Source of the DNA: Actinacidiphila alni
Lineage (GTDB): Bacteria; Actinomycetota; Actinomycetes; Streptomycetales; Streptomycetaceae
Length of the DNA stretch: 64,000 nucleotides
Assembly (NCBI RefSeq): GCF_900112845.1
Contig: NZ_FONG01000002.1
Span: 1 to 64,000 of the forward strand
Direction of reading: 5' to 3'
Positions 34,257 through 43,085 of this stretch are shown piece by piece (positions within the stretch are counted from its first letter, which is position 1; the number at the start of each line of letters is the position of its first letter). Position numbers and translations under genes: made by a program. A model generated the notes under the pieces. That model was not told the origin of the DNA, made no database searches, and saw only the letters and a program-made list of their open reading frames with translations.

Positions 34257-35570
34257 TCATGGTCCGTGCCCGGGGGCCGGCCCTGGGGCGGGCCCCGGGC
34301 CGGAGGCCATGTCCTCGCGGCGCGCGAGGACCGCGCCCAGGAGGAGGCCGGCGGCGATGGCCGTCACGATCGTGACCATCTTCGTGAGGTCCTGGAAGCC
34401 GCGGACGGGGTAGCCGCCGGCGAGCGCGGTGAGGCCGCGCATGCCGAGGGAGCCGACGGTGAGGGTGAAGAAGCCGGGCAGCAGCAGGACGATCCGGGGC
34501 GGGCGGTCCGGGTGGGCGGCCAGCCATGTGGTGGCCAGGCCCAGCGCGACGGCGGCGACGAAGGTGCCGCCGACCTCCCCGATCAGCTTGGTGACACCGC
34601 TCTGCACACCGACCGTGGCGTACACCAGGAGCAGCAGCGGCCACAGCAGCCGCATCGGGACGGCGAAGGCGAGCACGGTGCCGGCCGTGAAGACGATCCA
34701 GGCCAGGAAGAGCGCCCAGCGCGGCAGGTCGCCGTCGGCGGCGACGTCGAAGAGGGCGTGCCGGGAGCGGCCGGTGATCACCAGGCCGAGCATCACGCCG
34801 AGGTAGAGCTGGACGAGCAGGAAGACCGCGTAGACCAGCCGGATCGCACCCGTGGTGAGGAAACCGGCCGCCAACTCGGCGGTCGCGGCGCTCAGATAGT
34901 CGCCGGGCACGAAGAAGAACAGCGCGGGCAGCATCAGCAGTACGGGACCGCCGTGCGCGGGTGTGCGCGCGAAGACCTCCAGGGTGACCAGCGAGACGAC
35001 GGTCGCGGCCACCACCGGCAGCACCGTGGCCAGCCGCGGCGCCCGCTCGGCGGCGACGGCCAGCGTCGCGGTGATCGCGCCGAGCACCGCGCTGGTCCAC
35101 ACCTCGTACCAGGTGGGCTGCATCAGCGGCGCGAAGCCGACCGCGAAGAGGGTGATGCCGATCAGCCGCAGCCACCACGCGTACGGCGGCCTGGCCGAGG
35201 TGATCGCGGCCAGTTCGCGGCCGGCCGCCGCCGCGCCGACCGAGCCCGCCGAGACCCGCCCGAGCAGCGGCTTGAGCGCGACGACCTGGTCCATCCTGAA
35301 GACCTCGGGGAAGCCGCGGACGGCCACCGTCGTGGTCCGCCCGTGCGAGCCGACCGTCACGGTGGCGCCGTCCGGCACCACCACCAGGTCGGCGGTGGCG
35401 CCCAGGCCCCGCGCCGCCGACCGTACCGACGTCTCGATCTGCTCCGCGCCCTCCCCGCTGGTGCGCAGCAGCAGCCCGGTCAGCTCCTTGAGGAAGCCGA
35501 CCTCTTCCTCGTGGGCTTCCTCCTGGTGGGGGCCAGTTGCCCCGGTTCTCCCGGTGTCCGCCGCGGTCAC
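34257..35570 (-). CDS. thrE: Threonine/serine exporter, ThrE family
   Basis: The 437-residue product has the N-terminal soluble DUF1212 part (FLKELTGLLLRTSGEGAEQIETSVRSAARGLGA, TVTVGSHGRTTTVAVRGFPEVFRMD). Ten hydrophobic helices follow, combining the ThrE and ThrE_2 membrane regions in one chain. ThrE exports threonine and serine. The GTG at 35570 follows GGGAGG with good spacing, and the chain begins with a 35-residue acidic Glu/Ala-rich tail. It is divergent from the MarR gene at 35764 but has no evident shared operator. Confidence 0.9.
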   Translation of the reverse strand: MTAADTGRTGATGPHQEEAHEEEVGFLKELTGLLLRTSGEGAEQIETSVRSAARGLGATADLVVVPDGATVTVGSHGRTTTVAVRGFPEVFRMDQVVALKPLLGRVSAGSVGAAAAGRELAAITSARPPYAWWLRLIGITLFAVGFAPLMQPTWYEVWTSAVLGAITATLAVAAERAPRLATVLPVVAATVVSLVTLEVFARTPAHGGPVLLMLPALFFFVPGDYLSAATAELAAGFLTTGAIRLVYAVFLLVQLYLGVMLGLVITGRSRHALFDVAADGDLPRWALFLAWIVFTAGTVLAFAVPMRLLWPLLLLVYATVGVQSGVTKLIGEVGGTFVAAVALGLATTWLAAHPDRPPRIVLLLPGFFTLTVGSLGMRGLTALAGGYPVRGFQDLTKMVTIVTAIAAGLLLGAVLARREDMASGPGPAPGPAPGHGP

Positions 35571-35710
35571 ATCGGCCTCCCGCCACGGAGCTTCCGCTCG
35601 GTGCGACAGCTCGGTACCCCCAGGCTTGGTCACCCCCACCGGGTCCGCATGCCGCGTCGGCCGTCGGAGTGACGGCCGTGGGCCCGCACGTGCGGGAGCG
35701 TCGAACAGGA

Positions 35711-35756
35711 AAACTGCACAGGTAAACTGGACAATCCCGGCTGACGAATCTACCGT
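35711..35756 (+). promoter_or_regulatory. Leaderless promoter with direct repeats before MarR/MFS operon
   Basis: TGGACA (35728-35733) and TACCGT (35751-35756) are 17 bases apart. The predicted start falls on the A of the MarR ATG at 35764, so the mRNA is leaderless. AAACTGCACA (35711-35720) and AAACTGGACA (35724-35733) form a 13-base-period direct repeat over the -35 box, a candidate site for MarR autoregulation. Confidence 0.6.
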
Positions 35757-35763
35757 GGGCCGT

Positions 35764-36210
35764 ATGAGCGGGATCAAAGAGCCCTCGGCGTCGGCCGTAC
35801 GGGCGTCGGGCGAGGTCAGGGCCGTGATCGGGCGGCTGCGGCGGCGGATCAGGGCCGCCTCGGGCGCGGCGGACATGAGCCTGACGCAGGACTCGGTGCT
35901 GGCCAGGCTGCTGGACAACGACGGGCTGACGACCAGCGATCTGGCCGTCATGGAGGAGATGCGGCACCAGTCGATGGCGGCGACGGTCGCCGCGCTGGCC
36001 GACCGCGGGCTGGTCGAGCGGCGCCGCGACCCCGGCGACGGGCGGCGGCTGCTGATCGCGCTGACCGCCGAGGGGCGCGGGCGGGCCGCCGAGGGCCGGC
36101 AGGCGCGCGGCGAATGGCTGGCGGCCGAGCTGGACCGCAAGTGCACGGAGGAGGAGCGGCAGACGGTGATCGAGGCGATGGCGGTGCTGGGGCGACTGAT
36201 CCGTGACTGA
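35764..36210 (+). CDS. MarR-family regulator of the adjacent exporter
   Basis: The 148-residue winged-helix protein has MSLTQDSVLARLLDNDGLTTSDLAVMEEMRHQSMAATVAALADRGLVERRRDPGDGRR, the MarR DNA-binding core and wing. Its stop overlaps the start of the MFS gene by eight bases, so both are one operon. It probably represses its own operon through the direct repeats at 35711-35733 and is released by a substrate of the exporter. An operator palindrome CCCGCACGTGCGGG (35683-35696) lies further upstream and is a second candidate. Confidence 0.88.
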   Translation: MSGIKEPSASAVRASGEVRAVIGRLRRRIRAASGAADMSLTQDSVLARLLDNDGLTTSDLAVMEEMRHQSMAATVAALADRGLVERRRDPGDGRRLLIALTAEGRGRAAEGRQARGEWLAAELDRKCTEEERQTVIEAMAVLGRLIRD

Positions 36211-37726
36211 GCGGACGGCCCTGGTGCGCAAGGACAAGGACAAGGACGGCGGGCCCGCCGGGTTCGACCGGCGGCTCGTGCCGCCGATGATGCTCGGCTC
36301 GGTCCTCAACCCGATCAATTCGACGATCATCGCGGTCGCGCTCGTCCCGATCGGCCGGGCCTTCGGGGCGCCGCCGTCGCAGACCGCGTGGCTGGTGTCG
36401 GCGCTGTATCTGGCGACCGCGCTCGGCCAGCCGGTCGTCGGCCGGCTGATCGACATCTTCGGGCCGCGCCGGCTGTTCCTGCTCAGCACCGGCCTGGTCG
36501 GCGTCGCCGGGGTGGTCGGCACCCTCGCGCCGAACCTGGGCGTGCTGGTCGCGGCCCGCGTGCTGCTCGGCTTCGGCACCTGCGCCGGCTACCCGGCCGC
36601 GATGGCACTGCTGCGCAGCGAGGCCGCGCGCACCGGCAAGGACAGCCCGGCGGGCGTGCTGACCGCGCTGGCCGTCGCCAACCAGACCATCGCCGTGGTC
36701 GGCCCGCTGCTGGGCGGCCTGGTGATCGGCCTCGGCGGCTGGCGCTTCACCTTCGCGCTCAACATCCCGCTGGCCGCGGCGGCCGTCGCCCTCGGCGCGC
36801 TGCGGCTGCCGAAGCAGGGCGGGCTCGACACGGCGGCCGAGGCAGGGATCGGGTCCGGACCGGAAACCGGGTCCGCATCGGAGTCCGGGTCCGCGCCGGA
36901 GTCCGGGTCCGGGTCCGCGTCGAAGTCCGGGTCCCGGGCCGGCCGGCAACTGGCCCGGCAGATCGACCTGCCCGGCATGGCGCTCTTCGCCGCCATGCTC
37001 TTCTCCCTCCTCCTCTTCCTGATGAATCTGCACGCGAGCACCTGGTACCTGCCGGTGATCACGCTCGCCGCGGGCGCGGCCTTCGCCGTACGGGAACTGC
37101 GCGCGGCCACCCCCTTCATCGACCTGCGCGTCCTCGGCGGCAACGCGCCACTGCTGGCCACGTACGGCCGCTCGCTGGTCGCGTACGTCGTGTCGTACGC
37201 CTTCCTGTACGGCTTCACGCAGTGGACGGAGGAGGGCTACGGGCTCTCGCCGTTCCACGCGGGCCTGGTGCAGATACCGATGTTCCTGGTCGGGATCGGC
37301 GTCTCGGTCACCGTCGGACGGCGCGACGGCGTCCTCGGCAAGCTGCTGCTCGGCGCCGTCGGCCAGATCGCCGCGTGCGCGCTGATGCTCACGCTCGGCG
37401 CGGGCAGCCCGCTGTGGGCCCTCGTCCTGCTCGCCGTCGTCTTCGGCGTCCCGCAGGGCTCCAACAGCCTGGCCCTGCAGAATTCCGTCTACTTCCAGTC
37501 CGACCCGGAACGCACCGGCTCCTCCGCCGGCCTGCTGCGGACCTTCGCCTACGTCGGCTCGATGATCGCCTCGTCCGCGACCGCCGCGTCCTTCGGCGAC
37601 CACGCGAGCACCGCCGGAATGCACCGCCTCGCCTGGATCATGCTCGCCGCGGGCGTGCTCTACCTCCTGATCACCGTCCTCGACCGCAGCCTCCCCCGCC
37701 TCGCGCACCGCGGCCGTACGCCGTAG
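36203..37726 (+). CDS. DHA2-type MFS exporter with Gly/Ser-repeat loop
   Basis: The 507-residue protein has about 14 hydrophobic helices. NPINSTIIAVALVPIG is the first helix, GRLIDIFGPRRLFLL is motif A, and a PQGSNSLALQNSVYFQ segment lies in the second half. The central cytosolic loop carries a repeat of the type GPETGSASESGSAPESGS, encoded by an 18-base DNA repeat at 36851-36936; such an expansion is unusual in this family. The GTG start lies inside the end of the MarR gene. It should export a toxic compound sensed by MarR. Confidence 0.87.
   Translation: MTERTALVRKDKDKDGGPAGFDRRLVPPMMLGSVLNPINSTIIAVALVPIGRAFGAPPSQTAWLVSALYLATALGQPVVGRLIDIFGPRRLFLLSTGLVGVAGVVGTLAPNLGVLVAARVLLGFGTCAGYPAAMALLRSEAARTGKDSPAGVLTALAVANQTIAVVGPLLGGLVIGLGGWRFTFALNIPLAAAAVALGALRLPKQGGLDTAAEAGIGSGPETGSASESGSAPESGSGSASKSGSRAGRQLARQIDLPGMALFAAMLFSLLLFLMNLHASTWYLPVITLAAGAAFAVRELRAATPFIDLRVLGGNAPLLATYGRSLVAYVVSYAFLYGFTQWTEEGYGLSPFHAGLVQIPMFLVGIGVSVTVGRRDGVLGKLLLGAVGQIAACALMLTLGAGSPLWALVLLAVVFGVPQGSNSLALQNSVYFQSDPERTGSSAGLLRTFAYVGSMIASSATAASFGDHASTAGMHRLAWIMLAAGVLYLLITVLDRSLPRLAHRGRTP
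36851..36936 (+). repeat. Tandem repeat of the MFS linker
   Basis: Degenerate copies of GAGTCCGGGTCCGC follow one another and encode the Gly/Ser/Glu-rich loop of the MFS exporter. The in-frame periodicity suggests slippage expansion that preserves reading frame. Confidence 0.7.
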
Positions 37727-37845
37727 GGCGCCACCGGCGTACCGACGACCTGTGCGGCGGCTCGTACGTCTCCGGCGCCCCAGCCGTCCCGGGGGCGGTC
37801 ATCGGACACCGGCCCGGCCGGAAACGGACCAAGTACCGGGGTGTT

Positions 37846-37889
37846 GTGAACCGGTGGTTCATCCGTGGTGAACCGGGAATTCACCGCGG
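37846..37889 (+). promoter_or_regulatory. PHO-box-like 11-base repeat array
   Basis: Eleven-base units start at 37846, 37857, 37868 and 37879. Unit two, GTTCATCCGTG, fits the published Streptomyces PhoP repeat consensus G(G/T)TCAYYYR(G/C)G in 10 of 11 positions, and unit four (ATTCACCGCGG) in 8. Units one and three are palindromic partners (GTGAACCGG...). It ends 18 bases before the phytase-like gene. It may instead be a palindromic repressor site. Confidence 0.5.
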
Positions 37890-37907
37890 GCGGCCAGGTT
37901 CGGGTCC

Positions 37908-39587
37908 ATGACTTCACGCTCCCTCTCCCGCGCGCGCAAGCGCACGCGACTCGTCATCGCGATCACCGCCACGCTCGCCGTGGCCGGCGCGGGCACGGCC
38001 GCCGCGCACTCCGCCGGATGGCTGTCGGCGCCCACCCACGACTTCGGCGCCACCGCCGACACGTATTCCGGCCACGGCAAGGTGACCGGCAATGTGCTGC
38101 GCAACGACCACGGCGCCACCGCGGTCGTCCGGCACACCGACCCGTCCCACGGCACCGCGACGGTGACCGCGGACGGCTCCTTCACGTACACCCCGACGGC
38201 CGGCTTCAAGGGCACGGACACCTTCACGTACACCACGACCGACGCCGTCCAGCTCTTCCAGGACGCGCGCTCCAACGGGCAGCCGCTGCCGCCGCTGGGC
38301 ACCGTGCGGGGCCCGAACGGGACGAAGACCGAGCTGTCCGGCGAGGGTTACGGCTCCTCGCTCGCGCCGGTCCCCGGGAAGTCCGGCTGGTTCTACGGGC
38401 TGACCGACCGCGGCCCGAACGCCGACGCCCCCGACGGCAACAAGTCCGAGATGAAGCTCGACTTCACCCCGCAGATCGGTGAATTCCGGCTGGTGAACGG
38501 CAAGGCCGAGCTGGTGAAGGCCATCACCCTCAAGGCGCCGAAGCGGCTCGGCGGCACCGCGTACAACGGTCTGCCGCCGCACGACACCAAAGAGGTCATC
38601 GACGACGTCAACGCCACCAACGCCAACGGCGGCACCCCTGTGCCGCTGCCGCGCTCGGCGTACGGCTACGACTCCGAGGGCCTGGTCGCGCTGCGCGACG
38701 GCACCTTCTGGGTGTCCGACGAATACGGCCCGTACGTCACGCACTTCGACGCCAGCGGCTACGAGCTGGGCCGGCTGACCCCGTACAAGGACAGCCCGGA
38801 CAACGCCTCGCACACGATCCTCGGCCATCTACCCGCCGAACTGGCCAACCGCCTGACGAACAAGGGCATGGAGGGCCTGACCGTTACCCCCGACGGCAGC
38901 ACACTGGTCGGCATCATGCAGTCCGCGCTCCAGCAGCCCGACCTCGGCAGCACCAAGGCGTCCAAGGTCGCCCCGGCCCGCATCGTCACGATCGACCTGC
39001 GGACGTACAGGACCAAGCAGTATCTGTACCTGCTGGACGACCCCGCCACCACCGGTGACGCCAACAGCGAGATCACCGCGCTGTCCGGCACGAAATTCCT
39101 GGTCGACGAGCGGGACGGCAACTTCGCGCCCTTCGCGAAGAAGACGCTCTACGCCGTGGACATCAACGGCGCCACCGACGTCAGCGGCCTCACGCTCGAC
39201 GGCAAGTCGCCCGAGGCGTACGTCGGCACCGCCGGCACCAACGCGACGCTCGCCGCCCTGACGAAGGCCGGCGTCAACGTCGCCCAGAAGCAGGCGCAGG
39301 TGGACGTCGGCGCGCTGGTCAGCCAACTCGACCCGACCGGCACCTTCTTCGGCCACGACAAGGTCGAGGGCGTCGCGACGGCGGACGGCGGACGCACCCT
39401 GTACCTGTCCAACGACGACGACTTCGGCATCGACTCCATCGCCGTCGACCCGGACGGCACGTGGACGGTCCACCAGAAGACCCTCCCGGCGACCGGCGCG
39501 ACCGACAACGGCGAGATCCTCAAGGTCGACACGGCGAAGCTGCCCGCGGTCCTGAAGACCGTGACGGTGACGGTCCGCGTGCGCTGA
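37908..39587 (+). CDS. Exported phytase-like esterase with N-terminal Ig-like repeat
   Basis: The 559-residue protein has a signal peptide (TRLVIAITATLAVAGAGTAAA). A cadherin-like repeat follows (TPTAGFKGTDTFTYTTTDA, residues ~45-115). The large domain contains GEGYGSSLAPVPGKSGWFYGLTDRGPN, YGYDSEGLVALRDGTFWVSDEYGPYVTHFD and NKGMEGLTVTPDGSTLVGIMQS, which mark the esterase-like phytase (DUF3616/13449) family, a beta-propeller that binds divalent metal. It probably hydrolyses phosphate esters outside the cell. The PHO-box-like array upstream supports phosphate-starvation control. The ATG start has an AGGTT-like ribosome binding site. Confidence 0.82.
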   Translation: MTSRSLSRARKRTRLVIAITATLAVAGAGTAAAHSAGWLSAPTHDFGATADTYSGHGKVTGNVLRNDHGATAVVRHTDPSHGTATVTADGSFTYTPTAGFKGTDTFTYTTTDAVQLFQDARSNGQPLPPLGTVRGPNGTKTELSGEGYGSSLAPVPGKSGWFYGLTDRGPNADAPDGNKSEMKLDFTPQIGEFRLVNGKAELVKAITLKAPKRLGGTAYNGLPPHDTKEVIDDVNATNANGGTPVPLPRSAYGYDSEGLVALRDGTFWVSDEYGPYVTHFDASGYELGRLTPYKDSPDNASHTILGHLPAELANRLTNKGMEGLTVTPDGSTLVGIMQSALQQPDLGSTKASKVAPARIVTIDLRTYRTKQYLYLLDDPATTGDANSEITALSGTKFLVDERDGNFAPFAKKTLYAVDINGATDVSGLTLDGKSPEAYVGTAGTNATLAALTKAGVNVAQKQAQVDVGALVSQLDPTGTFFGHDKVEGVATADGGRTLYLSNDDDFGIDSIAVDPDGTWTVHQKTLPATGATDNGEILKVDTAKLPAVLKTVTVTVRVR

Positions 39588-39605
39588 TCCCCCGCTGTAC
39601 GCAAC

Positions 39606-39644
39606 CGCCGCCGCCCGTCCACAGCTTGTGGACGGACGGCGGCG
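39606..39644 (+). terminator. Strong hairpin terminator after the phytase-like gene
   Basis: Two 17-base arms with one mismatch (CGCCGCCGCCCGTCCAC and GTGGACGGACGGCGGCG) enclose AGCTT. It lies 19 bases beyond the stop codon and separates this gene from the SARP gene. Confidence 0.85.
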
Positions 39645-40028
39645 CGTCGGCGTACGGAACGCGCCGGCTGGAGGGCCAGGGCCTGCCGTCGACGGTCCAC
39701 GCGCTGGACCGGGTCGGCGTATTTTCCGGCTCTTTTCCCGACCGGCCCGAACCGGGCGCCGCGCTGCCCGCACCGGGCAGCCGGAAAGGGCCGCGGCGCC
39801 CGTGTCGTGCGGCGGGTGCGACAGGAACGGGCAGGCGTCGGGCGGGCCGCGGGCAGGAGCGGTCAGGGAGGGGGACGGGGGCGCCGACCGGCGGAAACGC
39901 GGACCGTGGAGAGGTGTTGACGCGCCGTAGGGTGCCGTTGCGACAATGCGGCGCACGGGGAGACCGAGACGAAAGTCGCCGCGTGGTCAGCGCGTGGCGA
40001 CGGGCAACGGCGCCCAGGGGGTTCCGTG
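39645..40028. other. Intergenic stretch upstream of the SARP gene
   Basis: No gene is supported. A TTGACG at 39917-39922 with GACAAT at 39942-39947 (19-base spacing) is a weak promoter candidate for the SARP gene. An AGGGGG ribosome binding site ends seven bases before the ATG at 40029. No palindromic operator is obvious. Confidence 0.4.
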
Positions 40029-43000
40029 ATGGACGACGGCCGCCTGCGGGTGGAAACGCTCGGACCGCTGCGCGCGTACGCGGCGGACCGCGAGATCGCG
40101 CTCGGACCGCCGAAGCAGCGCGCGGTCTTCGCGATGCTGGCGCTGCGCGACGGCCGCGAGGTGTCGCGCGACCGGCTGGTGGACGGCATCTGGGGCGAGG
40201 CGGCGCCGACGACGGCGGTCGGCAGCCTGCACACGTATGTGTCCGGGCTGCGCCGGGCCCTGGCCGGTCTCGGCGAGCCGCTGGTCAGCTCGGGCACCGG
40301 CTACGCGCTGCGGCTTCCCCCGGGCGGCCTCGACGTCGCGGAGGCCGAACGGCTCGCGGCGCGGGCCCGGACGGACGCCGCGGCGGGTGACCGGGAGGCG
40401 GCGCTCGCCGCCTTCGACGCGGCGCTGGCACTGTGGCGGCCCGGCCCGGACGGCACCGCGGGCACGGTGCTCGGCGGGCTGCCGGGCGCCTTCGCCGCGG
40501 AACACCGTACGTGGGCGGCCGGTCTGCGGCTGCGGCTGGTCCGTGAGCACGCCGAACTGCTGCTGGACGCCGGCCGGCCGGCCGCCGCGGCGGACCGGCT
40601 GCGGGCGCACGCGGCGGCCCACCCGTACGACGAGGGGCTGCGGGCGCTGCTGATCACCGCGCTGAGCCGCAGCGGCAGGACCGCCGACGCGCTCACGCAG
40701 TACCACGACCTGCGCACCCGCCTCGCGGACGACCTCGGCCTCGACCCGTCGGCCGAACTGCGGGCGCTGTTCGCGTCCTTGCTGTCCGCCGGAGCGGAGC
40801 ACCCCCGAGAAGCCGAGCAGCGCCGGGAAGCCGATCGCCCCCGAGAGGCCGGTCACCCCCGGGACGCGGCACCGGAATCCGCGCCCGCCGCGGCCCCGGC
40901 CGCCCCCGTACGCCCCGCCCAACTCCCGCGCGGCGTCCCCGACTTCGTCGGCCGCGAGGACGCGGTCCGGCAGGTGCTGGAGACGGCACGCGCGGCCGGC
41001 AGCGGCACAGACGGCGGCACGGGTGGCGAGGCGGACGACGGCTCACCGCGCATCGTGATGGCCGTCGGCGTCGGCGGCGTCGGCAAGACCGCGCTCGCCG
41101 TGCGCTGCGCGCACCTGCTCGCACCGGCCTACCCGGACGGCCAGGTGTACGTGAATCTGCGCGGCTTCGACCCCAAGCGCCCGGCCCGCTCCCCCGCCGA
41201 CGCCCTGCACCATTTACTGACCTCCGCGCACCCGGGCGCGGTCCCGGCCGACCACGAGCAGCGGGTCGCGCTGTGGCGCAGCATCGTCCGCGACAAGCGC
41301 ATGCTGATCGTGCTGGACAACGCCGAATCCGCCGACCAGGTCGAGGACCTGCTGCCGGGCGACGGCCCGTCCTTCGTGATCGTGACCAGCCGCAACCGGC
41401 TCAGCGGCCTCGCGGTGCGCTACGGCGCGCGGCGCGTGACGCTGTCCCCGCTGACGGCCGACGAGTCGCTGACGATGCTGCGCGCCGCGATCGGCGACAC
41501 CCGGGTGGGCGCCGAACTCCCCGCCGCCCGGCGGATCGCCGAGCTGTGCGACCGGCTGCCGTTGGCACTGCGCATCGCCTCGGAGCAGGTCACAGCGGGC
41601 TCGCAGGCCCGGATCGCCGATCTGGCCGCCGAGTTGGAGGACGTCCGCTACCGGCTGGACGCCCTCCAGATCCCCGACGACGAGCTGTACTCCGTACGCG
41701 GCGTGCTGTCCTGGTCCTACGCCCGGCTCGACGACCGCACCGCGCACGCCTTCCGCACGCTCGGGCTGTTCCCCGGCGTCAACATCCGGGCGGAGGCGGC
41801 CATCGCGCTGCTGGACGTGCCCCCGCAGGCGGCAACGGCCGCGCTGCGCAATCTCGCCGCGCAGCACCTGATGGAGGCCACCGGCACCGGCTACTGGATG
41901 CACGACCTGACCCGGATCTACGCCGAGGAGGTCGCCCGGGACGGCGAACCGCCGCAGGTGCGCAAGGCCGCGCTGCGCCGGGTGCTGCACTGGTACGTCC
42001 GCACCCTCACCCAGGACTACAAGTCCACCAAGGTCAAACTCCCCTTCACCCTGGAGGAGCCCGCGCCGCACGCGCCGCTGCGCTTCGCCGACCAGAAGGA
42101 GCTGGTGGCCTGGTGCGTCCAGGAGTGGGACAACCTCGCGCCGCTGCTGCGCACCGCGCAGCGCGTCGGCTGCCACGACGAGGCGTGGCAGCTGGCGTAT
42201 CTGCTCTTCGACTACTTCTACGCGGCCGGGCAGACCCGCGACTGGGTGGAGGTGCTGCGGCTGGGGATGCGCAGCGCCGAGATGACCGGCGACCGGCAGG
42301 CGCAGGCCGTGCTCCTCAACCACCTGGGCGTGGCGTATTCGCGGCTCGGCGACAATGACGCGGCGGTACGCGAACTGCGGCGCGGGCTGCGGCTGTTGGA
42401 GGATCTCGGCGACGATGTGCTGCGCACCAGCCTGCTCGGCAATCTGGCGTCGGTGCTCCGCGAGGCCAAGGACTACCGGGCCGCGCTGCCGTACGCCGGC
42501 CAGGCACTGGACCTCGCCCGGCGCAGCGGCCTGGACTACTACGAGGCCGGCGTCCTGGACGTGCTGTGCGAACTCCACGCGGAGCTGGGCGAGTTCGAGG
42601 ACGCGCTCTGGTACGGGACGTACGGCCTGACCGCCGCCAGGCGCTGCGGGAATGTGCTGCTCGAGGCGAACATCCTGCTCAATCTGGGCGGCGCCGAGCA
42701 CGGCCTCGCGCACGCCGAGAAGGCGTCGCGGTACTTCCAGGACGCCCTGGCGCTGTGCGAGTCGGGCGGCGACCACTACCACGAGGCGCTGACGCTGTTC
42801 GGCCTGGCGAAGGTCGCGCGCGCCGGGTCCGACGTCCCGGCCGCGCGCGGGCTGGCGACCCGGGCGCTGCGGCGGCTGAAGGCGCTGGGCGCCGAGGAGA
42901 CCGCCGACGTCACGCTGTTCCTGCGGTCGCTGGACGAGGACGGTGCCGACGGTACGCGGCACCAGGCGGTACGGGAGCGGCCGGTACGGGGGCGAGCGCT

Positions 43001-43085
43001 GCCGGAGCAGGCCGTACCGGCGCGGGTGACGGCAGGCCCGCGCCGTAGCGGGCCGTATCGTCCCGCCGACCCCGTTGCCAGATGA
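40029..43085 (+). CDS. AfsR-like SARP regulator with NB-ARC and TPR domains; contains a TTA codon
   Basis: The 1018-residue activator has a SARP DNA-binding domain (RLRVETLGPLRAYAADREI, SLHTYVSGLRRALAG) and BTAD helices to residue ~250. The NB-ARC ATPase has P-loop GVGGVGKTALAVRCA, Walker B MLIVLDNAE and SRLPLALRIA-like motif CDRLPLALRIASEQV, followed by about eight TPR-like repeats to residue ~970. This is the AfsR layout. It should activate a secondary-metabolite or developmental gene set. Leu396 is encoded by TTA (41214-41216), a bldA-dependent codon. An upstream GTG at 40026 is equally possible. The last 58 codons overlap the LuxR gene on the other strand. Confidence 0.93.
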   Translation: MDDGRLRVETLGPLRAYAADREIALGPPKQRAVFAMLALRDGREVSRDRLVDGIWGEAAPTTAVGSLHTYVSGLRRALAGLGEPLVSSGTGYALRLPPGGLDVAEAERLAARARTDAAAGDREAALAAFDAALALWRPGPDGTAGTVLGGLPGAFAAEHRTWAAGLRLRLVREHAELLLDAGRPAAAADRLRAHAAAHPYDEGLRALLITALSRSGRTADALTQYHDLRTRLADDLGLDPSAELRALFASLLSAGAEHPREAEQRREADRPREAGHPRDAAPESAPAAAPAAPVRPAQLPRGVPDFVGREDAVRQVLETARAAGSGTDGGTGGEADDGSPRIVMAVGVGGVGKTALAVRCAHLLAPAYPDGQVYVNLRGFDPKRPARSPADALHHLLTSAHPGAVPADHEQRVALWRSIVRDKRMLIVLDNAESADQVEDLLPGDGPSFVIVTSRNRLSGLAVRYGARRVTLSPLTADESLTMLRAAIGDTRVGAELPAARRIAELCDRLPLALRIASEQVTAGSQARIADLAAELEDVRYRLDALQIPDDELYSVRGVLSWSYARLDDRTAHAFRTLGLFPGVNIRAEAAIALLDVPPQAATAALRNLAAQHLMEATGTGYWMHDLTRIYAEEVARDGEPPQVRKAALRRVLHWYVRTLTQDYKSTKVKLPFTLEEPAPHAPLRFADQKELVAWCVQEWDNLAPLLRTAQRVGCHDEAWQLAYLLFDYFYAAGQTRDWVEVLRLGMRSAEMTGDRQAQAVLLNHLGVAYSRLGDNDAAVRELRRGLRLLEDLGDDVLRTSLLGNLASVLREAKDYRAALPYAGQALDLARRSGLDYYEAGVLDVLCELHAELGEFEDALWYGTYGLTAARRCGNVLLEANILLNLGGAEHGLAHAEKASRYFQDALALCESGGDHYHEALTLFGLAKVARAGSDVPAARGLATRALRRLKALGAEETADVTLFLRSLDEDGADGTRHQAVRERPVRGRALPEQAVPARVTAGPRRSGPYRPADPVAR

